A DNA stretch of 19,175 nt, taken from NCBI GenBank assembly GCA_051986465.1, contig JBPYFB010000617.1, forward strand, positions 1 to 19,175. Reading direction: 5' to 3'. Of the stretch, positions 1 through 6,663 are shown piece by piece. Source of the DNA: DATEJJ01 sp051986465 (lineage in GTDB: Bacteria; Actinomycetota; Actinomycetes; Mycobacteriales; Micromonosporaceae). Below the pieces are notes generated by a model. The model had not been told where the DNA came from. It did not search any database and saw only the letters and a list, made by a program, of their open reading frames with translations. How positions within the stretch are numbered: the first letter of the stretch is position 1; each line of letters starts with the position of its first letter. The translations under genes were made by a program, and so were the position numbers.

Positions 1-815
1 ATCATGCCCTGGCCCTGGGTCGACGCGATCGAACCGTAGTGTCCTGTGTAGAGGATGCCGGCGAACGCGGCGAGCACGCCGGCGACGACGAACACGACGA
101 AGACCAGCCGGTCGGCGCGGATACCCGCCGCCTTCGCCGCGTCCGCGTTGCCGCCGACCGCGTACAGCGCGCGGCCGTGGCGGTACCACCCCATCGTCGC
201 GATGCCGGCCGCGAACAGCAGCGCGCATACCCATACCGAGGCGGGTACCCCGAGCCAGGAGGTGCTGCCGAGGTACGTGAAGCCGCCGGGCAGCTGGAAG
301 ATGGACTGCCCTCCGGTGATCGCGGTCTGCAGGCCGCGCAGCGTGATGAGCATGCCGAGGGTGACGATGAACGCGTTGAGCCGCACGGTGACCCGTAACA
401 ACCCGATGAACGCGCCGACCGCGGCGCCGACCAGCAGGCATACCGGAATCGCCGTCCAACCCGGCAGGCCCAGCCCGAGCCCGTTGAAGCGGCCGCCGTG
501 CGACGGCAGCACGAGCCACACCGCGATCACCGGGGCCACGCCGATCGTGGACTCCAGCGACAGGTCCATCTGACCGGCGATGAGCACCAGCGCCTCGGCC
601 AGGACGAGCACGGACAGCTCGGTCGCCTGCTGCAGGACGGCGAGCATGTTGGAGCCGGTGAGGAAGTTGGGGCTCGCGATGAAGCCCAGGATCAGCAGCA
701 GGATGATGGCCGGGATCAGCGAGAAGTCCCGGTACCGGCGCAGCCGTTCCAGGACGCCCGGCCGCCGGCCCACCGCGCCGGGCGCGTGGACCGCGTCCGG
801 AGTCACGTCAATCAT
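1..815 (-). CDS. Sugar ABC transporter permease, RbsC-like (C-terminus cut by window edge)
   Basis: Inner-membrane channel subunit of a ribose-type (CUT2) sugar ABC importer. Reading leftwards from the ATG at 815 gives 271 codons that run off the window; the family is usually about 320-340 residues, so roughly the last 60 are missing. The N-terminus is a short basic cytoplasmic stretch (RRPGVLERLRRYRD), followed by many hydrophobic segments beginning SLIPAIILLLILGFIASPNF. The family's conserved cytoplasmic loop, the contact site for the ATPase, is present as VGGNADAAKAAGI starting at residue 220. The start codon overlaps the ATPase stop by 8 bp (ATGATTGA), so translation is probably coupled. 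It is the last visible gene of the operon; the substrate is inferred from the neighbouring catabolic genes as L-fucose or a related sugar. The family call is secure, the substrate is not. Confidence 0.9.
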   Translation of the reverse strand, partial: MIDVTPDAVHAPGAVGRRPGVLERLRRYRDFSLIPAIILLLILGFIASPNFLTGSNMLAVLQQATELSVLVLAEALVLIAGQMDLSLESTIGVAPVIAVWLVLPSHGGRFNGLGLGLPGWTAIPVCLLVGAAVGAFIGLLRVTVRLNAFIVTLGMLITLRGLQTAITGGQSIFQLPGGFTYLGSTSWLGVPASVWVCALLFAAGIATMGWYRHGRALYAVGGNADAAKAAGIRADRLVFVVFVVAGVLAAFAGILYTGHYGSIASTQGQGM

Positions 816-2319
816 GGTTGGTCAACCCTTCGATCGCCGCCACCATCTGCCGGTCACTCCAGCCGCGCGGCAGCTCGCCCACGACACGGCCCTTGAACAT
901 CACCACGACCCGGTCGGCGGCGCGCAGGTCGTCCAGTTCGTCGGAGACGATGAGCGCCGCGCAGCCCCGCGACGCGGCGGCCGACACGGTACCCAGCAGC
1001 GACTCCTTCGACTTCACGTCGACACCGGCGGTGGGCCGGATCAGCACCAGCACCTTCGGCTCGCTGGCCAGCGCCCGGCCCATCACCACCTTCTGCTGGT
1101 TGCCGCCGGAGAGCGCGGCGACCGGCTGGTCGGGCCCGGATGCCTTCACGTCCAGCCGGCGCATCAGCGCCACGGCCGCGCTCCGGCGACGGGTACCGGA
1201 GACGAAGCCGTACCGGCCCAACCGGTCGGCGATGGTCAGCGTGAGGTTCTCGCCCACCGGGCGCAGCGGTACGAGCCCCTGGCGGTGCCGGTCCTCCGGT
1301 ACGAAGCCGATCCCGGCCGCGAGGGCAGCCGGTACGCTCCCCGGCGCCACCGCGCGACCGTCCACCACGACGCGACCGTCGCCCGGCCGGCGCAGCCCCG
1401 CGATCGTCTCGCCGGCCGCGACCACGCCGGAGCCGACCGCCCCGGCCAGCCCGACCACCTCTCCTGCCCGTACCCGCAAGGAAAGGTCCTCGTAAACGCC
1501 GTCGAGCCGCAACTGCTCGACGGAGAGCGCCACCGATTCCCGGGCGTGGCCGCCGGCCGCGTCGAGCTCCCGCAGCCCGACCGCCTCGCCGGTCATCGCC
1601 TCGACGAGCGCCTCGCGGCCCAACTCGGCCACCGGCGCGGTCAGCACGTGCCGCGCGTCGCGCAGGACCGTGACGGTCTGGCAGATCTCGTACACCTCCT
1701 GCAGGTGGTGCGAGATGAACAGGAACGCGACGCCGCCCTCCTGCAGCCCGCGTAGCCGCTGGAAGAGCCGGTTGACACCGGCGCCGTCGAGCTGCGCGGT
1801 CGGCTCGTCGAGGATGATGAAGCGCGCGCCGAACGACAGCGCCCGCGCGATCTCGACGGTCTGCCGCTGCTCGACGGTGAGCTCGCCGGCGAGGGCCCGC
1901 GGGTCCACGTCGATCCCCCACGCGCCGAGCAGTTGCCCGGCGTTCGCGCGCAGCGTGCGCCAGGAGATGGCCCGCAGCCCGGCGCTCTGCCGGTTCAGGT
2001 AGAGGTTCTCCGCCACCGACAGGCTGGGGATGATGGTGGACTTCTGGTACACGCACGCGACCTTCTGGCGCCACGCCTCCCGGTCGGTCAGCGGCGGCGC
2101 CGGCTCGCCGTCGAAGCGCACCTGACCCTCGTCGGGGCGGCCCAGCCCGGTCAGGATCGACACGAGCGTGGACTTGCCGGCACCGTTGCGCCCGACCAGG
2201 GCGTGCGCCTCGCCCGGCGCCACCGTGATCCCGACGTCGTGCAGGGCCACGGTGGCGCCGAAGCGCTTGCTGACGCCGATCGCCTCGGCGACCGAGCTAT
2301 GCGGGACCGCTGCGCTCAC
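808..2319 (-). CDS. Sugar ABC transporter ATP-binding protein, RbsA/MglA-like, two NBDs
   Basis: Cytoplasmic ATPase that powers the sugar importer; 503 residues, the usual length for the fused two-domain CUT2 ATPases. First nucleotide-binding domain: Walker A GRNGAGKST at residues 43-51, a signature-like LTVEQRQ, and Walker B IILDEPTAQLD with D171 and E172. The second domain has a good signature (LSGGNQQKVVMGRAL), but its Walker A position is degenerate (GAVGSGVVAAG) and Walker B reads LVLIRPTAGVD, with I427 and R428 where DE is expected. Only the first site is therefore likely to hydrolyse ATP; partial asymmetry is common in this family. The start is GTG at 2319; the only nearby ribosome site is a distant GGAG about 15 nt upstream, and the start codon lies inside one copy of a 14-bp direct repeat. 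It overlaps the permease gene by 8 bp and is separated from the binding-protein gene by a repeat-like insert. Confidence 0.93.
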   Translation of the reverse strand: MSAAVPHSSVAEAIGVSKRFGATVALHDVGITVAPGEAHALVGRNGAGKSTLVSILTGLGRPDEGQVRFDGEPAPPLTDREAWRQKVACVYQKSTIIPSLSVAENLYLNRQSAGLRAISWRTLRANAGQLLGAWGIDVDPRALAGELTVEQRQTVEIARALSFGARFIILDEPTAQLDGAGVNRLFQRLRGLQEGGVAFLFISHHLQEVYEICQTVTVLRDARHVLTAPVAELGREALVEAMTGEAVGLRELDAAGGHARESVALSVEQLRLDGVYEDLSLRVRAGEVVGLAGAVGSGVVAAGETIAGLRRPGDGRVVVDGRAVAPGSVPAALAAGIGFVPEDRHRQGLVPLRPVGENLTLTIADRLGRYGFVSGTRRRSAAVALMRRLDVKASGPDQPVAALSGGNQQKVVMGRALASEPKVLVLIRPTAGVDVKSKESLLGTVSAAASRGCAALIVSDELDDLRAADRVVVMFKGRVVGELPRGWSDRQMVAAIEGLTNHD

Positions 2320-2433
2320 TGCAATATCCGTTCGCTCCGCGGGCCGCTTTGGTGCGACCTCTTCCCTCGTGCGCTCCTCGCTTCGCTGCGGTGCTCCTCA
2401 GTCCAGAGGCCGCCGCGGCCCGCTGCGCTCACT
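2307..2433. repeat. Repeat-like insert of ~113 bp bounded by 14-bp direct repeats
   Basis: CCGCTGCGCTCACT occurs at 2307-2320 and again at 2420-2433, exactly 113 bp apart, on either side of a segment rich in GAGCGAAGCGAGGAGC-type words. A 9-bp inverted repeat lies inside it (2339-2347 and 2415-2423). On the minus strand the repeat reads AGTGAGCGCAGCGG: the right copy contains the stop of the binding-protein gene and the left copy the GTG start of the ATPase. The segment is open from the GTG at 2432 to a TGA at 2316-2318, giving 38 codons that begin in a GTGA overlap with one gene and end in a GTGA overlap with the next. I recall similar GAGCGAAGCGAGG words as common intergenic repeats in Micromonosporaceae; that is recollection, not a search. 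Whether the 38-codon frame is translated is unknown. Confidence 0.6.
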
Positions 2434-3475
2434 TGCCGACCTGGTTGCCCCACAGCGCCTGATCGTCCACATTGGAGCTGGTCACCAGCGGCGCCGCCAG
2501 CTGATCCTCCAGCCCGTTGGGTATCGACACGATCGTCGAGTCGTGGTCGGTCGGGCCGGGCTGGAACGTCTTGCCCTGCAGGGCGGCCTGCGCGTAGAAC
2601 AGGGCGTACTTCGCGTACAGGTCGGCCGGCTGGGAGACGGTCGCGTCGATCTGGCCCGCCTTGATCGCCGCGAACTCCGCCGGGATGCCGTCGTTGGACA
2701 CGATGAAGATGTGCTTCGGGTCGCTCGGCGCCACGAGCAGGCTCTTCTGCTGCAGCAGTGCGATGGTGGGCGCCAGGAACGCGCCGCCGGCCTGCATGTA
2801 GATGCCGTTGACGGTGCCCTGGTTCAGCGCGTTCTGCAGCTTCGCCGAGGCCACGTCGCCCTTCCACTGGGTCTCCTCGGCGAGCACCTTGATGCCCGGG
2901 AACTTCTGCTTCATGCAGTCGCCGAACGCCTCCGAGCGGTCCCGGCCGTTGATGGAGGCGAGGTCGCCCTCGAACTCGACGATCGTGCCCTTGTTGTTCA
3001 GCTTCTGCCCGAGGAAGTCGCACGCCTTCTGGCCGTACGCCCGGTTGTCCGCGCGCACCACCATGTACACCTTGCCGGTGTCCGGCCGGGTGTCCACGCT
3101 GACCGCCGGGATGTTCTTGCCGGCGAGCATGGACAGCGTGGGCGCGACCGCGGCGGTGTCCTGCGGCGCCATGACGATGGCCTTGGCGCCCTGCGCGACG
3201 AGCGACTGCACGTTCGCGGCGAGCTTGGTGATGTCGTTGCTGGACTGGGTGGGGGTCAGCGCCGAGACGCCCATACTGCTGATGTCGGCGTTGATGTACT
3301 TCGCGTACGAGTTCCAGAAGTCCGTGTCGGAGCGGGGCAGGTCGATGCCGACCTTGCCCGCAGGGGCGCCGCCGCTGCTGCCCGAACTCGGGCCGCTCGA
3401 CCTGTTGCATCCGGTTGCCATGACGGCCAGCAGGGCCGCGCCAGCGGTGAGTACCGCCGCCTTGCGGTTGATCAT
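2429..3475 (-). CDS. Sugar-binding lipoprotein of ABC importer (Peripla_BP_4 type)
   Basis: Extracytoplasmic substrate-binding component, anchored to the outer face of the membrane by a lipidated cysteine. The 348-residue product starts MINRKAAVLTAGAALL, a basic then hydrophobic signal, and ends the signal at a lipobox-like MATGC with Cys23, followed by a Ser/Gly/Pro-rich linker (NRSSGPSSGSSGG). The mature part has the look of the ribose/galactose-binding periplasmic protein family: an opening strand GKVGIDLP, a segment AAKAIVMAPQD-like at the hinge (here GAKAIVMAPQDTAAV), and HIFIVSNDGIPAEFAAIKAGQIDATVSQ near the C-terminal lobe. ATG at 3475 is preceded by a clear GAGGA ribosome site. It lies 46 bp downstream of the SDR gene and upstream of the ATPase, so it is probably the most highly made product of the transport half. 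The ligand cannot be read from sequence; the neighbouring genes argue for L-fucose or a related deoxysugar. Confidence 0.92.
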   Translation of the reverse strand: MINRKAAVLTAGAALLAVMATGCNRSSGPSSGSSGGAPAGKVGIDLPRSDTDFWNSYAKYINADISSMGVSALTPTQSSNDITKLAANVQSLVAQGAKAIVMAPQDTAAVAPTLSMLAGKNIPAVSVDTRPDTGKVYMVVRADNRAYGQKACDFLGQKLNNKGTIVEFEGDLASINGRDRSEAFGDCMKQKFPGIKVLAEETQWKGDVASAKLQNALNQGTVNGIYMQAGGAFLAPTIALLQQKSLLVAPSDPKHIFIVSNDGIPAEFAAIKAGQIDATVSQPADLYAKYALFYAQAALQGKTFQPGPTDHDSTIVSIPNGLEDQLAAPLVTSSNVDDQALWGNQVGK

Positions 3476-3521
3476 TGTTCCTCGCTTGGGTGGGGGTGTG
3501 AGCGCATGCGTCTCGGTCCGG

Positions 3522-4277
3522 TCAGCGGGAAGGTTGGCGCGGCCGCAGGCCCTGCATGCCGCCGTCGACGGCGAGCGTGGTGCCCGTGGTCGCGCCCGCC
3601 AGCGGGCTCGCGAGGTAGGCGATCGCCGCGGCGACCTCCTCCGCGCTCACCAGCCGGCCGGTGGGCTGTCGCGCGGCCAGCGCGCGCAGCTCGGCGTCCG
3701 GGTCGGCGGCCACGGCCAGCAGCCTGCGCACCCATGGTGTGTCGGCCGTGCCGGGGTTGACGCAGGTGACCCGGATACCCTCGGCGAGGTGGTCGGCCGC
3801 CATCGCCAGGGTCAGCGACTGGACGGCCCCCTTGCTCGCGCTGTACAGCGCCCGGTTGGGCAGCCCGGCGGTGGCCGCGACCGAGCAGGTGTTCACGATC
3901 GCGGCGTGCCGGGACTCGCGCAGGTACGGCAGGGCGGCGCGGGTCACCCGCACCATCCCCATGACGTTGACGTCGAAGACGCGCTGCCACTCGTCGTCGG
4001 GGTTGTCCTCGACGGTGCCCTGCGCGCCGATGCCCGCGTTGTTGACGAGGATGTCGATGCCGCCCAGGCGGGCCGCGGCGGCGACGACGGCGGAGCGCAC
4101 CTGGGCGTCGTCGCGGACGTCGGCTGCCAAGCCGAGCAGCGGCTCGGGCACGCCGTCCGCGTTGAGGTCGAGGACGGCGACCCGGGCGCCGCGCTGGGCG
4201 AGCAGCGTCGCGGTGGCCAGGCCGATGCCGGAGGCACCGCCGGTCACCACCGCGGCCAGGTCGGCGAACTCACCCAT
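3522..4277 (-). CDS. SDR dehydrogenase, probable 2-keto-3-deoxy-L-fuconate 4-dehydrogenase or L-fucose dehydrogenase
   Basis: Classical short-chain dehydrogenase/reductase of 251 residues. It has the cofactor glycine motif TGGASGIG (12-19), D37 at the end of the second strand, which favours NAD over NADP, NNAG (79-82), N104, S132 and the catalytic YxxxK as Y145/K149, so the active site is complete. The end (VDGGMQGLRPRQPSR) is usual for the family. Its ATG overlaps the fucD stop by 8 bp (ATGGGTGA). SDRs next to a fuconate dehydratase and a FAH-fold hydrolase are known to oxidise 2-keto-3-deoxy-L-fuconate to the 2,4-diketo acid; another SDR oxidises L-fucose to its lactone. The position directly between fucD and the transport genes favours the keto-deoxy acid, but sequence alone does not settle it. 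Family certain, substrate inferred. Confidence 0.85.
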   Translation of the reverse strand: MGEFADLAAVVTGGASGIGLATATLLAQRGARVAVLDLNADGVPEPLLGLAADVRDDAQVRSAVVAAAARLGGIDILVNNAGIGAQGTVEDNPDDEWQRVFDVNVMGMVRVTRAALPYLRESRHAAIVNTCSVAATAGLPNRALYSASKGAVQSLTLAMAADHLAEGIRVTCVNPGTADTPWVRRLLAVAADPDAELRALAARQPTGRLVSAEEVAAAIAYLASPLAGATTGTTLAVDGGMQGLRPRQPSR

Positions 4278-5586
4278 GTGGAGTTTCCATCCACATAGGA
4301 CCGTCGGGGTACGCGTACCTGGTCAGCGTCTCCGGGCGCATCGTGGCCGAGAAGCCGGGCGCCGCGGGTGCCTGGTACCGGCCGCCCCGGATCACCACCG
4401 GATCGACGAAGTGCTCGTGCAGGTGGTCGACGTACTCGATGACCCGGTCGTCCATGGAGCCGGAGACCGCCACGAAGTCGAACATCGACAGGTGCTGTAC
4501 CAGCTCGCACAGGCCGACACCGCCCGCGTGCGGGCATACCGGTACGCCGAACTTGGCCGCCAGCAACAGGATCGCCACGTTCTCGTTGACGCCCGCCACC
4601 CGGGCCGCGTCGAGTTGCAGGTACGACAGGGCACCGGCCTGGAGCATCTGCTTGAAGACGACCCGGTTCTGTACGTGCTCGCCGGTGGCCACCTTGATGG
4701 GTGCGACGGCCCGGGCGATCGCGGCGTGCCCGAGCACGTCGTCCGGGCTGGTCGGCTCCTCCACCCACCACGGCTGGTACGGCGCCAGCGCGCGGATCCA
4801 CGCGATGGCGTCCGGCACGTCCCAGCGCTGGTTGGCGTCGACCGCGATGCGGATCTGCGGCCCGCACACCTCCCGCGCGATGCGGATGCGCCGCACGTCG
4901 TCGTCGAGGGCTGCGCCGACCTTCAGCTTGATCTGCGTGAAGCCCTGCGCGACCGCCTCCTTGCACAGCCGGCGCAGCTTCTCGTCGGAGTACCCGAGCC
5001 AGCCCGGCGACGTCGTGTACGCCGGGTATCCCCCCGCGCGCAGCTCCTCGATGCGCGCGGCCCGCCCGTCGACCGCCTTGCGCAGGATGTCGAGCGCCTC
5101 GTCCGGGGTGAGCGCGTCGGTGAGGTACCGGAAGTCCACAAGGGACACCAGCTCCTCCGGTGACATCTCGGCGAGCAGTAGCCACAGTGGACGGTCGGCG
5201 CGCTTGGCCTTCAGGTCCCACAGCGCGTTGACCACCGCGGAGATGGCCATGTGCATGACGCCCTTCTCCGGGCCCAGCCAGCGCAGCTGCGAGTCGTGTA
5301 CCAGCTCCTTCCAGAAGCCACCCAGGTCGGACAGGAGCGGGCCGAGCGGCCGCCCGACGAGGTACGGCCGCAGCGCCGCGATCGCGGCCGCCTCGATGTC
5401 GTTGCCGCGCCCGATCGTGAACGCGAAGCCGTGCCCCTCGTGCCCGTCCGGCTCGTCGGTGCGCAGCACCACGTAGGCGGCCGAGTAGTCGGGGTCGGGG
5501 TTCATCGCGTCCGAGCCGTCCAGTTCCCGGGAGGTCGGGAAGCGGACGTCGTACGTGTCCAGCGAGAGGATCCGGCCGGTACTCAC
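4270..5586 (-). CDS. fucD: L-fuconate dehydratase (enolase superfamily)
   Basis: Dehydrates L-fuconate to 2-keto-3-deoxy-L-fuconate in non-phosphorylative fucose breakdown. The 438-residue product matches the FucD/ENOSF1 family from end to end: DVRFPTSRELDGSDAMNPDP near the N-terminus, DFRYLTD, GYPAYTTSPGWLGYSDE, DANQRWDVP, EEPTSPDD and CPHAGGVGLCELVQHL. Active-site residues are K220 and K222 (KLK), metal ligands D250, E276 and E303, and general acid/base H353. These correspond, at a constant shift of two, to the residues I recall for the Xanthomonas enzyme. The start is GTG at 5586, overlapping the FAH-hydrolase stop (GTGA); the frame is open further upstream, but that part is out-of-frame shadow of the FAH gene and the family begins at about this point. 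This is the best identified gene of the operon and sets its function. Activity on a related six-carbon acid sugar remains possible. Confidence 0.93.
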   Translation of the reverse strand: MSTGRILSLDTYDVRFPTSRELDGSDAMNPDPDYSAAYVVLRTDEPDGHEGHGFAFTIGRGNDIEAAAIAALRPYLVGRPLGPLLSDLGGFWKELVHDSQLRWLGPEKGVMHMAISAVVNALWDLKAKRADRPLWLLLAEMSPEELVSLVDFRYLTDALTPDEALDILRKAVDGRAARIEELRAGGYPAYTTSPGWLGYSDEKLRRLCKEAVAQGFTQIKLKVGAALDDDVRRIRIAREVCGPQIRIAVDANQRWDVPDAIAWIRALAPYQPWWVEEPTSPDDVLGHAAIARAVAPIKVATGEHVQNRVVFKQMLQAGALSYLQLDAARVAGVNENVAILLLAAKFGVPVCPHAGGVGLCELVQHLSMFDFVAVSGSMDDRVIEYVDHLHEHFVDPVVIRGGRYQAPAAPGFSATMRPETLTRYAYPDGPMWMETPHG

Positions 5587-6437
5587 GGAGCCGCCACCAG
5601 CCGCTGGCGCTGGCGGCCCAGCCCCTCGATCTCCAGCGCCATCACGTCGCCGGGGCGCAGGTACGGCTTGGGCTCCGGTTGACCCATCGCCACTCCGGCG
5701 GGGGTACCGGTGTTGATGACGTCGCCGGGCTCCAGCACCATGAACTGGCTCAGATATCGGATCACCTCGGCGACATCGAAGACCATGTTCTCGGTGTTGC
5801 CGTCCTGGCAGAGCCGGTCGTTGACCCACAGCCGCAGGCCCAGCCGCTGCGGGTCGGCCACCTCGTCCGCGGTGACCAGCCAGGGGCCCAGCGGGTTGAA
5901 GGTCTCGCACGACTTGCCCTTGTCCCACTGGCCACCGCGCTCCAACTGGAACTCGCGCTCGGACACGTCGTTGACGATCGCGTACCCGGCGACGCAGCGC
6001 AGCGCGTCCGCGGCCGACTCCAGGTACCGCGCCCGCGCGCCGATGACGACCGCGAGCTCGACCTCCCAGTCCGTCTTGCTGCTGCCCCGCGGGATCACTA
6101 CGTCGTCATGGGGTCCGACGACCGTGTTGCTCGCCTTCATGAACACGACCGGTTCGGTGGGCAGTGCGGCGCCGGTCTCCTGGGCGTGGTCCCGGTAGTT
6201 CAGGCCGATACAGACGATCTTCCCGGGCGGCGCCACGGGCGCGCCGATCCGCGCCCCGGCATCGACGGCCGGCAGGTGCCCGGCGGCCGACACGGCGGCG
6301 ATACGAGCCAGGCCGTCGCCGGAGAGCGCGGCGCCGTCGATGTCGTCGACCACCCCGCTCAGGTCGAGCAGCTGGCCCTCGGCGCCCAGAACGGCCGGGC
6401 GCTCGGCACCAGGCGGGCCCACTCGCAGCAACTTCAC
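5583..6437 (-). CDS. FAH-family hydrolase, probable 2,4-diketo-3-deoxy-L-fuconate hydrolase
   Basis: Member of the fumarylacetoacetate hydrolase fold; 284 residues. Visible are the linker/strand KIVCIGLNYRDHAQETGA, the metal-site strand DWEVELAVVIG (paired Glu ligands), NDVSEREFQLERGGQWDKGK, and INTGTPAGVAMG, all typical of bacterial FAH-fold enzymes often labelled ureidoglycolate lyase. Next to fucD and an SDR the most likely reaction is C-C cleavage of 2,4-diketo-3-deoxy-L-fuconate to pyruvate and L-lactate, as known for L-fucose and L-rhamnose pathways of this type. It is the first gene of the operon; GTG at 6437 follows AAGGA seven bases upstream. It ends in a GTGA overlap with fucD. Other FAH-fold reactions (decarboxylation, other acylpyruvate cleavage) cannot be excluded from sequence. 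Confidence 0.85.
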   Translation of the reverse strand: MKLLRVGPPGAERPAVLGAEGQLLDLSGVVDDIDGAALSGDGLARIAAVSAAGHLPAVDAGARIGAPVAPPGKIVCIGLNYRDHAQETGAALPTEPVVFMKASNTVVGPHDDVVIPRGSSKTDWEVELAVVIGARARYLESAADALRCVAGYAIVNDVSEREFQLERGGQWDKGKSCETFNPLGPWLVTADEVADPQRLGLRLWVNDRLCQDGNTENMVFDVAEVIRYLSQFMVLEPGDVINTGTPAGVAMGQPEPKPYLRPGDVMALEIEGLGRQRQRLVAAP

Positions 6438-6455
6438 GGGGTCATCCTTCGCAGA

Positions 6456-6480
6456 ACATCGGATGTATTCATCGGATGTC
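6456..6480. promoter_or_regulatory. Duplicated operator-like site upstream of the fucose-type operon
   Basis: CATCGGATGT occurs twice (6457-6466 and 6470-6479), 13 bp apart. The first copy sits in a perfect inverted repeat, ACATC-G-GATGT (6456-6466); the second is CATC-G-GATG. One copy overlaps the predicted -10 element of the hydrolase/fucD operon and the other covers the expected start of transcription, as a repressor site would. The form resembles binding sites of GntR/FadR-type regulators of sugar-acid operons, but no regulator gene is in the window, so the protein is unknown. Confidence 0.6.
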
Positions 6481-6506
6481 TATCAGGTGGCCGGGCGCTC
6501 GCACAA
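6477..6506 (-). promoter_or_regulatory. Candidate sigma-70-type promoter of the fucose-type operon
   Basis: On the minus strand TTGTGC (6506-6501) and TAGACA (6482-6477) are separated by 18 bp, a fair match to -35 and -10 elements. Transcription would begin near 6470, leaving a leader of about 33 nt before the GTG start at 6437. The -10 overlaps the operator-like repeat. Confidence 0.45.
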
Positions 6507-6663
6507 GACCAGAATTCATCAGGCGGCGCGCGGTTTGTGTTAATCGTCCTCAATGGCGATTCGTGAACCCGCCGGTAACATGCCATAGCCCTTCGTGGAT
6601 GAGATTCTTAGGATCCAGTATCCGAGCGATTCTCATATCTACGTCGGAGGGGAGCGTCCGCCC

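Noticed and set aside
580..1755. Long open frame on the plus strand across the ATPase gene
   Set aside because: It lies antisense to an ATPase with full family motifs; its product is His/Arg/Pro-rich with no domain, as expected of a high-GC shadow frame.
2307..2433. Insertion sequence or transposon
   Set aside because: No transposase frame and only about 113 bp; treated as a repeat-like element instead.
2168..3760. 530-codon plus-strand frame across ATPase start, binding protein and SDR end
   Set aside because: It crosses three well-supported minus-strand genes and has low-complexity composition.
5587..5928. Upstream extension of the fucD frame
   Set aside because: It is the out-of-frame shadow of the FAH hydrolase; family alignment and the GTGA overlap support a start at 5586.
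1..6437. Operon for L-rhamnose rather than L-fucose
   Set aside because: The dehydratase carries the FucD/ENOSF1 signature segments, not those of rhamnonate dehydratases; a related substrate is still possible.
6595..6663. Earlier in-frame ATG for the acylase
   Set aside because: It would place 23 mostly polar residues before the signal peptide and has no ribosome site, whereas ATG 6664 has GGAGGGG.
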